Source of the DNA: Oscillospiraceae bacterium
GTDB taxonomy: Bacteria; Bacillota; Clostridia; Oscillospirales; Oscillospiraceae
Assembly (NCBI GenBank): GCA_015067435.1
Contig: SVMM01000006.1
Location: 62,001 to 126,000, forward strand
Direction: 5' to 3'
Length of the DNA stretch: 64,000 nt
Below the pieces are notes generated by a model. That model did no database searches. It was not told the origin of the DNA and was given only the letters and a program-made list of their open reading frames with translations. A program made the position numbers and the translations under genes. Positions 29,577-39,823 of the stretch are shown piece by piece (the first letter of the stretch is position 1; each line of letters opens with the position of its first letter).

Positions 29577-32496
29577 GCTCCTTCGCCTCCTCTCGTTCCT
29601 CCAGCGCGGCGAACAGGCTGCGCAGCCGGATGCGCACCGCGCCGAGGTTGGTGATCTCGTCGATCTTGAGCTGCGTGTAAAGCTTGTCGCCGTCGCGCAG
29701 GATGTCTCTTGTCTCGTCGGTGGTGATGGCGTCCACGCCGCAGCCGAAGGACACCAGCTGCACCAGATCCATGTCCGGCTGCGTGTCGCAGTATTTTGCC
29801 GCGGCGTACAGCCGCGCGTGATACGTCCACTGGTTGAGCACCGACGTGCGGAACCGCTCCACGCGGTCGGAGATGGCGTCCTCCGTCACCACCGCCGCGC
29901 CCATGCGCGTGATGAGCGTGTCGATGCCGTGGTTGATCTCCGGATCGATGTGGTAGGGCCGGCCGGCGAGGACGATGATGTGCCGCCGCTCGGCGCGGGC
30001 GGCGTCGATGATGCGCGCCGCCTCGGCGCGCACCGCCGCCATGTGGCGCGCGTACTCGGCATAGGCGGCGTCCGCGGCGCGCCGCACCTCGTGCGCGGGG
30101 ATGCCGGGGAAGTGCCGCTCCAGAATGTCGTGCATCTTGCGGGCAAAGTCATGCGGGCGGTGCAGCCCGACGTAATCGTAGATGAATTTCGTGTCGCGGA
30201 TCTCCGGACAGTTCCCGGCGATGACCTCCGGATAGTAGGCGACGACGGGGCAGTTGTAGTGGTTCTGCCCCAGCCCCTCGTCGAGGTTGTAGGTCATGCA
30301 GGGGTAGAAGACCGCGTCCAGCCCCATCTTCGCGAGCGCGGCGATGTGCCCGTGGGCGAGCTTCGCCGGGAAGCAGGCGGTGTCGCTGGGGATGGTGCCC
30401 TGTCCCTTGACGTAGAGCGCGCGGCTGGAGAGCGGGCTGTGGTACACGGCGAAGCCGAGCTGCGTGAAAAAGGTGTGCCAGAAGGGCAGCAGTTCCCACA
30501 GGTTGAGGCAGAGCGGCAGCCCGATCTTCCCGCGCCTGTTCTCCCCCGGCTTGTAGGAGAGGATCAGCTTTCGCTTGAACTCGTAGAGATTGCGCTCCTC
30601 CCCGCCCACCTTGCCCGTGACCGGGCGCTCGCAACGGTTGCCGCTCAAATATGACGCGCCGTCGGAGAAGGTGTTGATCGTCAGCTGACAGTGATTGCCG
30701 CAGCGCCGGCAGGTCTCGGTCTTTGTCTCCTGCCGGAACGCGTCCAGCTCCGCCGCATCCAGCAAAGTGCTTTTCTGACCCGCGGCAGCGCGGTTTTTGC
30801 CGTAGAGCGCCGCGCCATAGGCGCCCATCAGCCCCGCGATGTCGGGGCGGATGACCTCGACGCCCATCTCCTGTTCGAACGCGCGCAGCACCGCCTCGTT
30901 GTGGAACGTGCCGCCCTGCACGACAATGCGGCGGCCCAGCTCCTCGGGCGAGGACGCGCGGATGACCTTGTAGATCGCGTTTTTCACCACGCTGATTGAA
31001 AGTCCCGCAGAGATGTTCTCCACCGTCGCGCCGTCCTTCTGCGCCTGCTTGACGCTGGAGTTCATGAACACCGTGCAGCGGCTGCCGAGGTCCACCGGAC
31101 GCGGCGCGAACAGCCCCAGACGGGCAAAATCGCGCACGTCGTAGCCCAGCGCCTGCGCAAAGGTCTGCAAAAAGCTGCCGCAGCCGGACGAGCACGCCTC
31201 GTTGAGAAAGATGTCGCTGATGGCGCCGTCGGCAATCTTGAAGCACTTCATGTCCTGCCCGCCGATGTCGATGATGAAATCCACATCCGGCAGGAAGTGC
31301 TTCGCCGCCGTGAAGTGCGCCACGGTCTCCACCACGCCGCAGTCCGCGTGGAACGCGTTCTTCGCCAGCTCCTCGCCGTAGCCCGTCGTGGTGGCGGAGG
31401 CGACGCGCAGCTTCGGATGCTCCGCGTAGAGCCGGCGCAGCGTGTCGCGCAGCAGCGGCACGGGGTTGCCCTGATTCGGCTGATAATCGGTGAACAGCAG
31501 CGCGCCTTCCTCGTCCACGACCACGGTCTTGACGGTGGTGGAGCCGGAGTCGACGCCGATGTGCACCGGACGGTCGTAATCCGCGGGGAAATCCGCGCGC
31601 GCGACGCGCGCGCGCGCGTGCCGCGCGCGAAACGCGTCGTACTCCGCCTCGCTCGCGAACAGCGGCGGCTGGGAGCGGTAGCTCTCCGCCGCGCCCTTGT
31701 CGCGCAGCGCGTCCGCCACGGCGTTGAGGTCGAATTCCGTGTCCGAGTAATACGCCGCGCCGAGCGCGACGAACAGCAGGCTGTGCTCCGGGCACTGTCC
31801 CGTCACGCCCAGCGTTTTGTCGAAGCACGCGCGCAGCGCGCGGTTGAACGTCAGCGGCCCGCCGAGGTAAAGGATATTGCCGCGGATCGGGCGGCCCTGC
31901 GCAAGCCCCGCGATGGTCTGGTTGACCACCGCCTGATAGATGCTCGCGGCGACGTCCTCCGTCCGCGCGCCCTGATTGACAAGGGGCTGCACGTCGCTCT
32001 TGGCGAACACGCCGCAGCGGGACGCGATGGTGTAGGTCTTTTCCGCGTGCGCGGCGCGCTCGTCCAGCTCGTCGGCGGTGAGCTTCAAAAGCGTCGCCAT
32101 CTGGTCGATGAACGCGCCCGTGCCGCCGGCGCAGGTGCCGTTCATGCGCACCTCCATGCCGCCGGTGAGGAACAGCAGCTTCGCGTCCTCACCGCCCAGC
32201 TCGACGATCGCGTCCGTCCCCGGCGCGAGCCGGTTCGCCGCGACGCGGGTGGCGAACACCTCCTGCACGAAGGGCACGTTCACGCTCTCCGCCATGCCCA
32301 TGCCGGCGGAGCCGGAGATCGCGAGCACCGCGCGCCCGCCCGGCGTCTGCTCGCGCGCCACGCGGCGCAGCAGCTCCTCCGCCTTTTCCACGACGTGGCT
32401 CATGTGCCGCTCGTAGGTGCTGTATATGATGTTGTCAGCGTCGTCGAGCACCACGCATTTGATCGTGGTGGAGCCGACGTCCAGTCCGACCTTCAA
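29566..32496 (-). CDS. Double BadF/BcrA-type ATPase activase with DUF2229 domain
   Basis: 976 residues from TTG at 32496, where AAGGAG is 8 bases upstream. The first ASKHA ATPase domain begins KVGLDVGSTTIK and has the cluster Cys in GTCAGGTGAFIDQ. A second copy starts near residue 310 (HIGVDSGSTTVK) and has DIGGQDMKCFK and NEACSSGCGSF. The C-terminal third is DUF2229-like (CRRCGNHCQL, GLPLCLNLWELLPFW, DTACFPAKLAHGH). In related systems the activase drives one electron into a 2-hydroxyacyl-CoA dehydratase with ATP hydrolysis. The dehydratase-like partner follows directly with an 11-base overlap. An upstream TTG at 32520 is also in frame but has no SD. Confidence 0.88.
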   Translation of the reverse strand: MKVGLDVGSTTIKCVVLDDADNIIYSTYERHMSHVVEKAEELLRRVAREQTPGGRAVLAISGSAGMGMAESVNVPFVQEVFATRVAANRLAPGTDAIVELGGEDAKLLFLTGGMEVRMNGTCAGGTGAFIDQMATLLKLTADELDERAAHAEKTYTIASRCGVFAKSDVQPLVNQGARTEDVAASIYQAVVNQTIAGLAQGRPIRGNILYLGGPLTFNRALRACFDKTLGVTGQCPEHSLLFVALGAAYYSDTEFDLNAVADALRDKGAAESYRSQPPLFASEAEYDAFRARHARARVARADFPADYDRPVHIGVDSGSTTVKTVVVDEEGALLFTDYQPNQGNPVPLLRDTLRRLYAEHPKLRVASATTTGYGEELAKNAFHADCGVVETVAHFTAAKHFLPDVDFIIDIGGQDMKCFKIADGAISDIFLNEACSSGCGSFLQTFAQALGYDVRDFARLGLFAPRPVDLGSRCTVFMNSSVKQAQKDGATVENISAGLSISVVKNAIYKVIRASSPEELGRRIVVQGGTFHNEAVLRAFEQEMGVEVIRPDIAGLMGAYGAALYGKNRAAAGQKSTLLDAAELDAFRQETKTETCRRCGNHCQLTINTFSDGASYLSGNRCERPVTGKVGGEERNLYEFKRKLILSYKPGENRRGKIGLPLCLNLWELLPFWHTFFTQLGFAVYHSPLSSRALYVKGQGTIPSDTACFPAKLAHGHIAALAKMGLDAVFYPCMTYNLDEGLGQNHYNCPVVAYYPEVIAGNCPEIRDTKFIYDYVGLHRPHDFARKMHDILERHFPGIPAHEVRRAADAAYAEYARHMAAVRAEAARIIDAARAERRHIIVLAGRPYHIDPEINHGIDTLITRMGAAVVTEDAISDRVERFRTSVLNQWTYHARLYAAAKYCDTQPDMDLVQLVSFGCGVDAITTDETRDILRDGDKLYTQLKIDEITNLGAVRIRLRSLFAALEEREEAKEHGG

Positions 32497-32557
32497 ATCG
32501 ATTGCTCCTTCTGGCGCCAATTGCCCGCTTTAAATCGTTTGTTTCAAATTCTTTGTA

Positions 32558-32586
32558 ATGATACACTCTTTTTCCCGCTTCGGCAA
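32558..32586 (-). promoter_or_regulatory. Probable promoter of the activase operon
   Basis: TTGCCG (32586-32581) and TATCAT (32563-32558) on the - strand, spaced 17 bases. The -35 is weak but the spacing is ideal, and the site lies just past the hydA terminator. Confidence 0.5.
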
Positions 32587-32622
32587 TCGTCAAAAGCGTT
32601 AATTTTATGTGAATTTTTGCTG

Positions 32623-32671
32623 AAAAAAGGCAGGGATGTGAAAAACGGGCGGTTCCCGTTTCTCACATCCC
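32623..32671 (-). terminator. Terminator of the hyd operon
   Basis: Two stacked stems, GGGATGTG with CACATCCC and AAACGGG with CCCGTTT, are followed on the - strand by a T6 run (32628-32623). It begins 23 bases after the hydA stop codon. Confidence 0.88.
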
Positions 32672-32693
32672 CGCGATGCTTCAAAAGATGCGC

Positions 32694-34391
32694 TCAGTCC
32701 TTGACGTAGCTCACGTGCAGCAGCTCGTGCGCCTTTTTCTCGCCCATCTCCGAGAGCAGATCCATCACCATGGGGTTGCGCTCGGCGCGTTTGAACGTGG
32801 CGGAGTGATCCGCCGCCGCCAGACCGTCGCGGCGCTCATGCTTGGTGGCGCGCAGGCTCTGGGGCTGTCCCGCGCCGCCGACGCAGCCGCCCTGGCAGGT
32901 CATGACCTCGACAAGGTGATAGAACGCCGTGCCCTCGTCGATGTCGCGCAGCAGCTTGCGCGCGTTGACAAGACCGTTGACGATGGCGAGCTTGATCTCC
33001 TGATCGCCGAGGTGGAGCGTCGCCTCCTTGATGGCGCCGTCGCCGCGCAGGCCCATGAACTCGATCTCGCGCAGGGCGTTCTTGCTCTTGTCCGGTACAC
33101 AGTGGCGCACGACCGCCTCCGCGACGCCGCCGGTGGCGCCGTAGATCATCGCCGCGCCGGAGCCGAGGCCGAAGGGCAGGTCCGGAGACTCCAGCTCCAG
33201 CTGATCGAGCTGGATGCCGGTCTCGCGCAGCATGTCGATGATCTCGCGCGTCGTGAGCACGAGGTCGACGTCGGGCATGCCGTCGTGCACAAACTCCTCG
33301 CGCGCCGCCTCCATCTTCTTCGCCGTGCAGGGCATGATGGCGATGTGGTAGGTGCGGCGGCCGTCCGCGGCGTCCTTCGCGGCGTACTTGTCGCGCAGAA
33401 CGGCGGCGAACATCTCCATGGGGGACTTGCAGGTGGATATGTTTTTGAGGTAATCGGGGTTCTCCATCTCCAGATACTTCACCCACGCCGGGCAGCAGGA
33501 GGTGAACATCGGGAACGGGCCGCCCGCGGCGAGGCGCGCCTTGAACTCCTCCGCCTCGGACACGGTGGTGAGGTCCGCGCCGAAGATGGTGTCATAGACC
33601 TCGTCCACACCGATGAGCTTGAGCGCGGTGACGAACTTGTCGAGCACGTTCTGGCCCGCGGGGATGCCGAACGCCTCGCCCACCGCCACGCGGACCGCCG
33701 GAGCGATCTGGATGACGACGCGCTTCTTGGGGTCGTGGATGGCGTCCCACGCCTCGCCGATCTGGTTGCGGACCGTGATGGCGCCGGTGGTGCACACCGC
33801 CGCGCACTGGCCGCAGCTGACGCACTTCGTCTCGCTGAGACGGCGGTCGAACGCGGGGGCGACCTGCATCCGCGCGCCGCGGCCGACGAAGTCGATGATG
33901 TTCATGCCCTGCATCTCCTCGCACACGCGCACGCAGTCGCCGCAGAGGATGCACTTGTTCGGGTCGCGCACGACCGCGGGGCTGGAATCGTCGATCTCCA
34001 TGCGCTCGCGCGTGTCGTTGAAGCGGACGCGGCGCACGCCGAACTGCTGCGCCAGCTCCTGCAATCGGCAGTTGCCGCTCTTTTCGCAGGTGGTGCAGTT
34101 GCAGTCGTGGGAGGCGAGCAGCAGCTCAAGGATCGTGCGGCGGTGCTTGAGAAGGCGCATGCTGTTGGTCTTGATGACCATGCCGTCGCGCGGCTCCATG
34201 GAGCACGCCGCGTCGATCTTGCCGCGCTCGTCCTCGACGATGCACATGCGGCAGGCGCCGTAGGTGGAAAGATCGGAATGGTAGCAGAAGGTGGGCATCT
34301 CGATACCCGCCTTGCGGACAACGGACAGGACGTTCTTCTCGCCGTCAAAGGCGACGCGCTGGCCGTCGATAATCATAAATCCCTTTGCCAT
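32694..34391 (-). CDS. hydA: [FeFe] hydrogenase catalytic subunit HydA
   Basis: 565 residues. The order is a [2Fe-2S] ferredoxin domain (CYHSDLSTYGACRMC), a His-ligated cluster motif (HDCNCTTCEKSGNC), two [4Fe-4S] sites (CILCGDC, CVSCGQC) and the H-cluster domain with all three signatures: TSCCPAW, MPCTAKKME and EVMTCQGGCVGGAGQP. It makes or oxidises H2. With HydB and HydC it should form an electron-bifurcating type complex coupling ferredoxin and NAD(P)H, recycling reducing power during fermentation. The ATG at 34391 has AGGAGG 10 bases upstream. A GTG at 34400 would overlap the hydB stop but sits too close to the SD. It ends the operon. Confidence 0.96.
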   Translation of the reverse strand: MAKGFMIIDGQRVAFDGEKNVLSVVRKAGIEMPTFCYHSDLSTYGACRMCIVEDERGKIDAACSMEPRDGMVIKTNSMRLLKHRRTILELLLASHDCNCTTCEKSGNCRLQELAQQFGVRRVRFNDTRERMEIDDSSPAVVRDPNKCILCGDCVRVCEEMQGMNIIDFVGRGARMQVAPAFDRRLSETKCVSCGQCAAVCTTGAITVRNQIGEAWDAIHDPKKRVVIQIAPAVRVAVGEAFGIPAGQNVLDKFVTALKLIGVDEVYDTIFGADLTTVSEAEEFKARLAAGGPFPMFTSCCPAWVKYLEMENPDYLKNISTCKSPMEMFAAVLRDKYAAKDAADGRRTYHIAIMPCTAKKMEAAREEFVHDGMPDVDLVLTTREIIDMLRETGIQLDQLELESPDLPFGLGSGAAMIYGATGGVAEAVVRHCVPDKSKNALREIEFMGLRGDGAIKEATLHLGDQEIKLAIVNGLVNARKLLRDIDEGTAFYHLVEVMTCQGGCVGGAGQPQSLRATKHERRDGLAAADHSATFKRAERNPMVMDLLSEMGEKKAHELLHVSYVKD

Positions 34392-34396
34392 TGCGC

Positions 34397-36280
34397 TCAC
34401 GCCTCCTCACTGATGGCGCCGAACGGGCAGTTGCTCAGGCAGGCGCCGCACTTGATGCATTTGTCGATGTCGATGGTATGGGGCTTGCGGGTCTCGCCGG
34501 AGATCGCCTCCATCGGGCAGTTCTTGCGGCACTTGCCGCAGCCCTTGCACTTGTCGGGATCGATGACAAGGCCCTTCTTCCTGCCGTTGCAGTGCGGGCA
34601 ATGCTTGTCGCGCACGTGGGCAAGGTATTCGTCGCGGAAATACTTCAGCGTGCTCTTGACCGGGTTGCACGCCGCCTGGCCGAGGCCGCAGAGCGCCGCC
34701 TCGCTGATCGTCTGCGACAGGGATTCGAGCATATCGAGATCCTCCATCGTCCCCTCGTTGTTGACGATGCGGGTGAGGATCTCCAGCATGCGCTTCGTGC
34801 CCTCGCGGCACGGCACGCACTTGCCGCAGGATTCGTTCTGCGTGAAGCTCATGAAGAAGCGCGCGGTCTCCACCATGCAGGTGTCCTCGTCCATGACGAC
34901 CAGTCCGCCGGAGCCGATGATCGCGCCGACGCTCTTGAGCGAGTCGAAGTCGAGCGGCAGGTCGAGGTGCTCCTCCGTCAGGCAGCCGCCCGCGGGGCCG
35001 CCGATCTGCACCGCCTTGAACTTCTTGCCGTCCTTGATGCCGCCGCCGATGTCGAAGATGATCTCGCGCAGCGTCGCGCCCATCGGAACTTCAATGAGGC
35101 CGGTGTTGACGACGTTGCCGGTCAGGGCGAACGCCTTGGTGCCGCTGGACTTCTCGGTGCCGAACGAGCGGAACCACTTCGCGCCGTTGCGGATGATGAG
35201 CGGCACGTTGGCGTAGGTCTCCACGTTGTTGAGAACCGTCGGCTGCGCCCACAGGCCGTGCTCGACCGTGCGCGGCGGCTTGACGCGCGGCATGCCGCGC
35301 TTGCCCTCGATGGAGGCGGTCAGGGCGCTGCCCTCGCCGCAGACGAAGGCGCCCGCGCCGCGGTTGATGTGCAGATGGAAGCTGAAGTCCGAGCCCATGA
35401 TGCGGTCGCCGAGGATGCCGATGGCCTCCGCCTTGGCAATGGCGGTGCGCAGGCGGTCGACCGCGAGCGGATACTCCGCGCGGACGTAGATGTAGCCCTC
35501 GTCGCTGCCCGCGGCAAGCGCCGCGATCAGCATACCCTCGATGATGGCGTGGGGGTTGCCCTCCATGATGGAACGGTCCATGAACGCGCCGGGGTCGCCC
35601 TCGTCGCCGTTGCAGACCACGTACTTCTTGCCCTTGGGCTGGCGGCGGACGCTGTCCCACTTGCGGCCGGCGGGGAAGCCCGCGCCGCCGCGGCCGCGCA
35701 GGCCGGAATCCAGGATCTCCTGGCAGATCTGCTCGTCGGTCATCTCAAACAGCGCCTTTTCAAACGCCAGATAACCGTCGCGGCCGATGTACTCGTCCAG
35801 ATCCTCGGCGTCGGTGGAGCCGCAGTTTTCCAGCACCACGCGCTTCTGGAGCTTGTAGAACGGGATCTCGGAGTCCTTGGCGTAGGACTTGCCGCCGAGC
35901 TTGTAGAGCAGGCGGTCGATGACCTCGCCGCCCACGATGGTCTTCTCGACGATCTCCTCGCAGTCCTCCAGACGGACGTGCGTGTAGAGGATGCCGTCCG
36001 GCTCGATCTGGAGCAGGGGGCCCATCTCGCAGAAGCCGTGGCAGCCGGTCTTCTTGAAGTGCAGCGCGCCGTCGGTCTCCTCATTGTGCAGGGAGACGCA
36101 GGTCTTGAGTCCGCGCGCCTCGCACAGCTTCTTGATCTTCTTGTAGATGTTCAGCGAGCCGCCGGCGATGCAGCCCGTGCCGGCGCAGATCAGCACCTCG
36201 CGCGTATCGGCGGCGAGGAGCGACTTTGCCCGCGCGCGCATCGTGTCCAGTCGCTCGCGGGTCAGCTTACGCTTTGCCAT
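34397..36280 (-). CDS. hydB: Hydrogenase diaphorase subunit HydB (NuoF-like)
   Basis: 627 residues. The N-terminus is a thioredoxin-like [2Fe-2S] domain (CAGTGCIAGG, CHGFCEMG). The NuoF-type NADH/FMN domain shows GLRGRGGAGFPAG, NGDEGDPGAFMDR and GAGAFVCGEGSAL. A [4Fe-4S] site follows (ESCGKCVPCREG), and two ferredoxin-type clusters end the protein (CKGCGKCRKNC, CIKCGACLSNC). It exchanges electrons with NAD(P)H through FMN and passes them to HydA. The ATG at 36280 has AGGAGG 8 bases upstream. The start overlaps the end of hydC by 14 bases, and hydA begins 5 bases after its stop. Confidence 0.95.
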   Translation of the reverse strand: MAKRKLTRERLDTMRARAKSLLAADTREVLICAGTGCIAGGSLNIYKKIKKLCEARGLKTCVSLHNEETDGALHFKKTGCHGFCEMGPLLQIEPDGILYTHVRLEDCEEIVEKTIVGGEVIDRLLYKLGGKSYAKDSEIPFYKLQKRVVLENCGSTDAEDLDEYIGRDGYLAFEKALFEMTDEQICQEILDSGLRGRGGAGFPAGRKWDSVRRQPKGKKYVVCNGDEGDPGAFMDRSIMEGNPHAIIEGMLIAALAAGSDEGYIYVRAEYPLAVDRLRTAIAKAEAIGILGDRIMGSDFSFHLHINRGAGAFVCGEGSALTASIEGKRGMPRVKPPRTVEHGLWAQPTVLNNVETYANVPLIIRNGAKWFRSFGTEKSSGTKAFALTGNVVNTGLIEVPMGATLREIIFDIGGGIKDGKKFKAVQIGGPAGGCLTEEHLDLPLDFDSLKSVGAIIGSGGLVVMDEDTCMVETARFFMSFTQNESCGKCVPCREGTKRMLEILTRIVNNEGTMEDLDMLESLSQTISEAALCGLGQAACNPVKSTLKYFRDEYLAHVRDKHCPHCNGRKKGLVIDPDKCKGCGKCRKNCPMEAISGETRKPHTIDIDKCIKCGACLSNCPFGAISEEA

Positions 36281-36764
36281 TGCTCTTGCCCTCCTTTGCA
36301 CGCAGGGATTCCAGCAGCTCGATGGCGCTCTCCGGCGTCATCTTCGGATAGACCTCGTCGTTGACCGTCAGCACCGGCGAAAGGCCGCAGGCGCCGAGGC
36401 AGGCGACCGTTTCCAGCGTGAAAAGCCCGTCCGAGGACGTCTTCTGCTTGCCCGAGAGCTTCAGGTACTCCCGCAGGCCGTCGTAGATCGGCTGCGACTT
36501 GCGCACGTGACATGCCGTGCCGCAGCATACCTTTATAATGTACTTGCCCTTTGCCTCCAGCGAAAAGTTTTCATAGAACGTCGCGACGCTGTAGACCTTC
36601 GCCACGCCGATGTCGAGCTTGTCCGCCACCAGCTCCAGCGCCTCGGTGCTCAGGTACTTGTATTCGTTCTGGATATCCTGCATGATCGCGATCAGATGCT
36701 CCCGCCGGCAGCCGTAGCTGTCGACGATCTCTTCCACGCGGCGCAGGACGTCATTGTTTGCCAT
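36267..36764 (-). CDS. hydC: Hydrogenase subunit HydC (NuoE-like)
   Basis: 165 residues. The NuoE-type [2Fe-2S] ligands are in CCGTACH and, about 40 residues later, CLGACG. The N-terminal part (IMQDIQNEYKYLSTEALE) is the usual helical NuoE bundle. It passes electrons between clusters of the HydABC complex. It is the first gene of the operon; GGGAGGGG precedes the ATG at 36764. Confidence 0.94.
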   Translation of the reverse strand: MANNDVLRRVEEIVDSYGCRREHLIAIMQDIQNEYKYLSTEALELVADKLDIGVAKVYSVATFYENFSLEAKGKYIIKVCCGTACHVRKSQPIYDGLREYLKLSGKQKTSSDGLFTLETVACLGACGLSPVLTVNDEVYPKMTPESAIELLESLRAKEGKSNGKA

Positions 36765-36817
36765 TCGATCCCCTCCCTGCATACTGTTGTCGTGTGTTCA
36801 TATTGGCAACAGCCTCT

Positions 36818-36845
36818 ACTATATCGGATTTTCGAAAAATGTCAA
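36818..36845 (-). promoter_or_regulatory. Promoter of the hydCBA operon
   Basis: TTGACA (36845-36840) and TATAGT (36823-36818) on the - strand with a 16-base spacer. It lies 54 bases before the hydC start, just after the terminator of the upstream gene. Confidence 0.8.
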
Positions 36846-36847
36846 TG

Positions 36848-36875
36848 AAAAAACCGTGGAAATCCACGGTTTTTT
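36848..36875. terminator. Symmetrical terminator after the unknown 245-residue gene
   Basis: A 13-bp stem with a two-base loop, flanked by A6 and T6, so it could act on either strand. On the - strand it ends transcription coming from the dehydratase gene before hydC. Confidence 0.85.
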
Positions 36876-36982
36876 CCCATATTTCAACGTTTTTCGCTCT
36901 ATCGTCCGTCTGCGGAGGACGAGTGTCCTGTGCGGACAGGCTTTGCCTCCCGTCCGTACCGTCTCCGTGCCGCTTTCGCGCC

Positions 36983-37720
36983 TTACGCTCCCCCGCCGCG
37001 CAGCTGCCGCGCCTTTTCACGCAGCGCTTCCATCAGCTTCTGCTCGAAGGCGTCCGGCACATGCTCTCCGCCGGACGGCGCAGACGGCGCGGCGATCTCC
37101 GCGCTCCGCTCCGCGACGACATCCTCCACCGTGACGTCCAGCCCCTCCTGCCGGACGGCGTCCTGCAGCACCGCCGTCAGCCGGCTCTTCACGCGGCCAG
37201 AGTTGAGCAGCAGCAGTCCCTGTTTTTCCAGATTTTCCGGAGACAGGCGCATCCCCATCTGCACGGCGAGCTTCGCCGCGCTTTTCAGCACGCTGTTCTC
37301 CTTGCTAATCGACTCGATGCCGTCGCCGACCAGCGGGCTTTGCAGCAGCTTCCGGTAGTCGACGTCGACCTGCGAGGCGAGCAGCGCCAGCCTTGTGCCC
37401 GGGCGGTCCACCGCCGAGAAGCGTCCGATCCGGACGATCGGCTCGCCCAGCAGCTCGCCGAGGTGGCGGTTCGCGGAGGAGCGCAGCCGCTCCTCGTGCG
37501 CGGCGACCAGCCAGACCACGAGCCGGTCCTTGTCGTCGACGCCCATCTCCCGGAGCAGCGCGCAGGACGCCGGCGCGGCGTCCTGTCCCAGCGCGGCGAG
37601 GAAGCGGTCCAGCTCGTTGGGCGCCGCCTTCGCCGCACAATGCTCCACCAGCTTCGGAAGCAAGACCTCCACACAGGTCTGGTGGTTCACCTGCGCAAGC
37701 TCCAACCGGATATCCAGCAT
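36983..37720 (-). CDS. Protein of unknown function, 245 residues
   Basis: I do not recognise this family. The ATG at 37720 follows a G-rich stretch (GGGGGG) and lies 14 bases after the stop of the nucleotide-sugar dehydratase gene, so the two are probably co-transcribed. The protein is rich in Leu and Ala and mostly helical by composition. It has no signal peptide and no membrane segment. Cys occur only as scattered residues near the N-terminus (HQTCVEVLL, EHCAAKA, PASCALL). The C-terminal 40 residues are Ala/Glu/Ser-rich and probably flexible before a charged helix (QKLMEALREKARQL). A longer upstream extension of the frame exists but lies over the well-supported dehydratase gene and is rejected. 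Confidence 0.65.
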   Translation of the reverse strand: MLDIRLELAQVNHQTCVEVLLPKLVEHCAAKAAPNELDRFLAALGQDAAPASCALLREMGVDDKDRLVVWLVAAHEERLRSSANRHLGELLGEPIVRIGRFSAVDRPGTRLALLASQVDVDYRKLLQSPLVGDGIESISKENSVLKSAAKLAVQMGMRLSPENLEKQGLLLLNSGRVKSRLTAVLQDAVRQEGLDVTVEDVVAERSAEIAAPSAPSGGEHVPDAFEQKLMEALREKARQLRGGGA

Positions 37721-37734
37721 TGGTTTTCCCCCCT

Positions 37735-39639
<1,905 letters not shown>

Positions 39640-39680
39640 AAACCCACCTGCCGCCTAAAGCAGTTCCATACTTTTTTTGC

Positions 39681-39709
39681 AGTATAACATGGCGTCTTCG
39701 TGATTTCAA
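39681..39709 (-). promoter_or_regulatory. Promoter of the dehydratase gene
   Basis: TTGAAA (39709-39704) and TATACT (39686-39681) on the - strand, spaced 17 bases, 41 bases before the start codon. Confidence 0.7.
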
Positions 39710-39741
39710 GTGCGGAAAGCGGCCGCTTTGCGGCGATATTC

Positions 39742-39770
39742 TTGACAGAAGTGCCGCAAATCGGTATAAT
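39742..39770 (+). promoter_or_regulatory. Consensus promoter of the O-antigen ligase-like gene
   Basis: TTGACA (39742-39747), a 17-base spacer and TATAAT (39765-39770), a perfect sigma-70 consensus. The -35 is the loop of an inverted repeat: TTC/GAA directly around it and TTTGCGGC (39727) with GCCGCAAA (39753) outside. Confidence 0.92.
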
Positions 39771-39823
39771 AGGCGCATTCTGGCATCCGTGCCGATTTCT
39801 TGATACGAAAGAAGGAACCGTCC

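Noticed and set aside
32676-36364. Long + strand frames (846 and 659 codons) opposite hydA and hydB
   Set aside because: The minus-strand genes carry complete iron-sulfur and H-cluster motifs; the + frames have no recognisable protein features.
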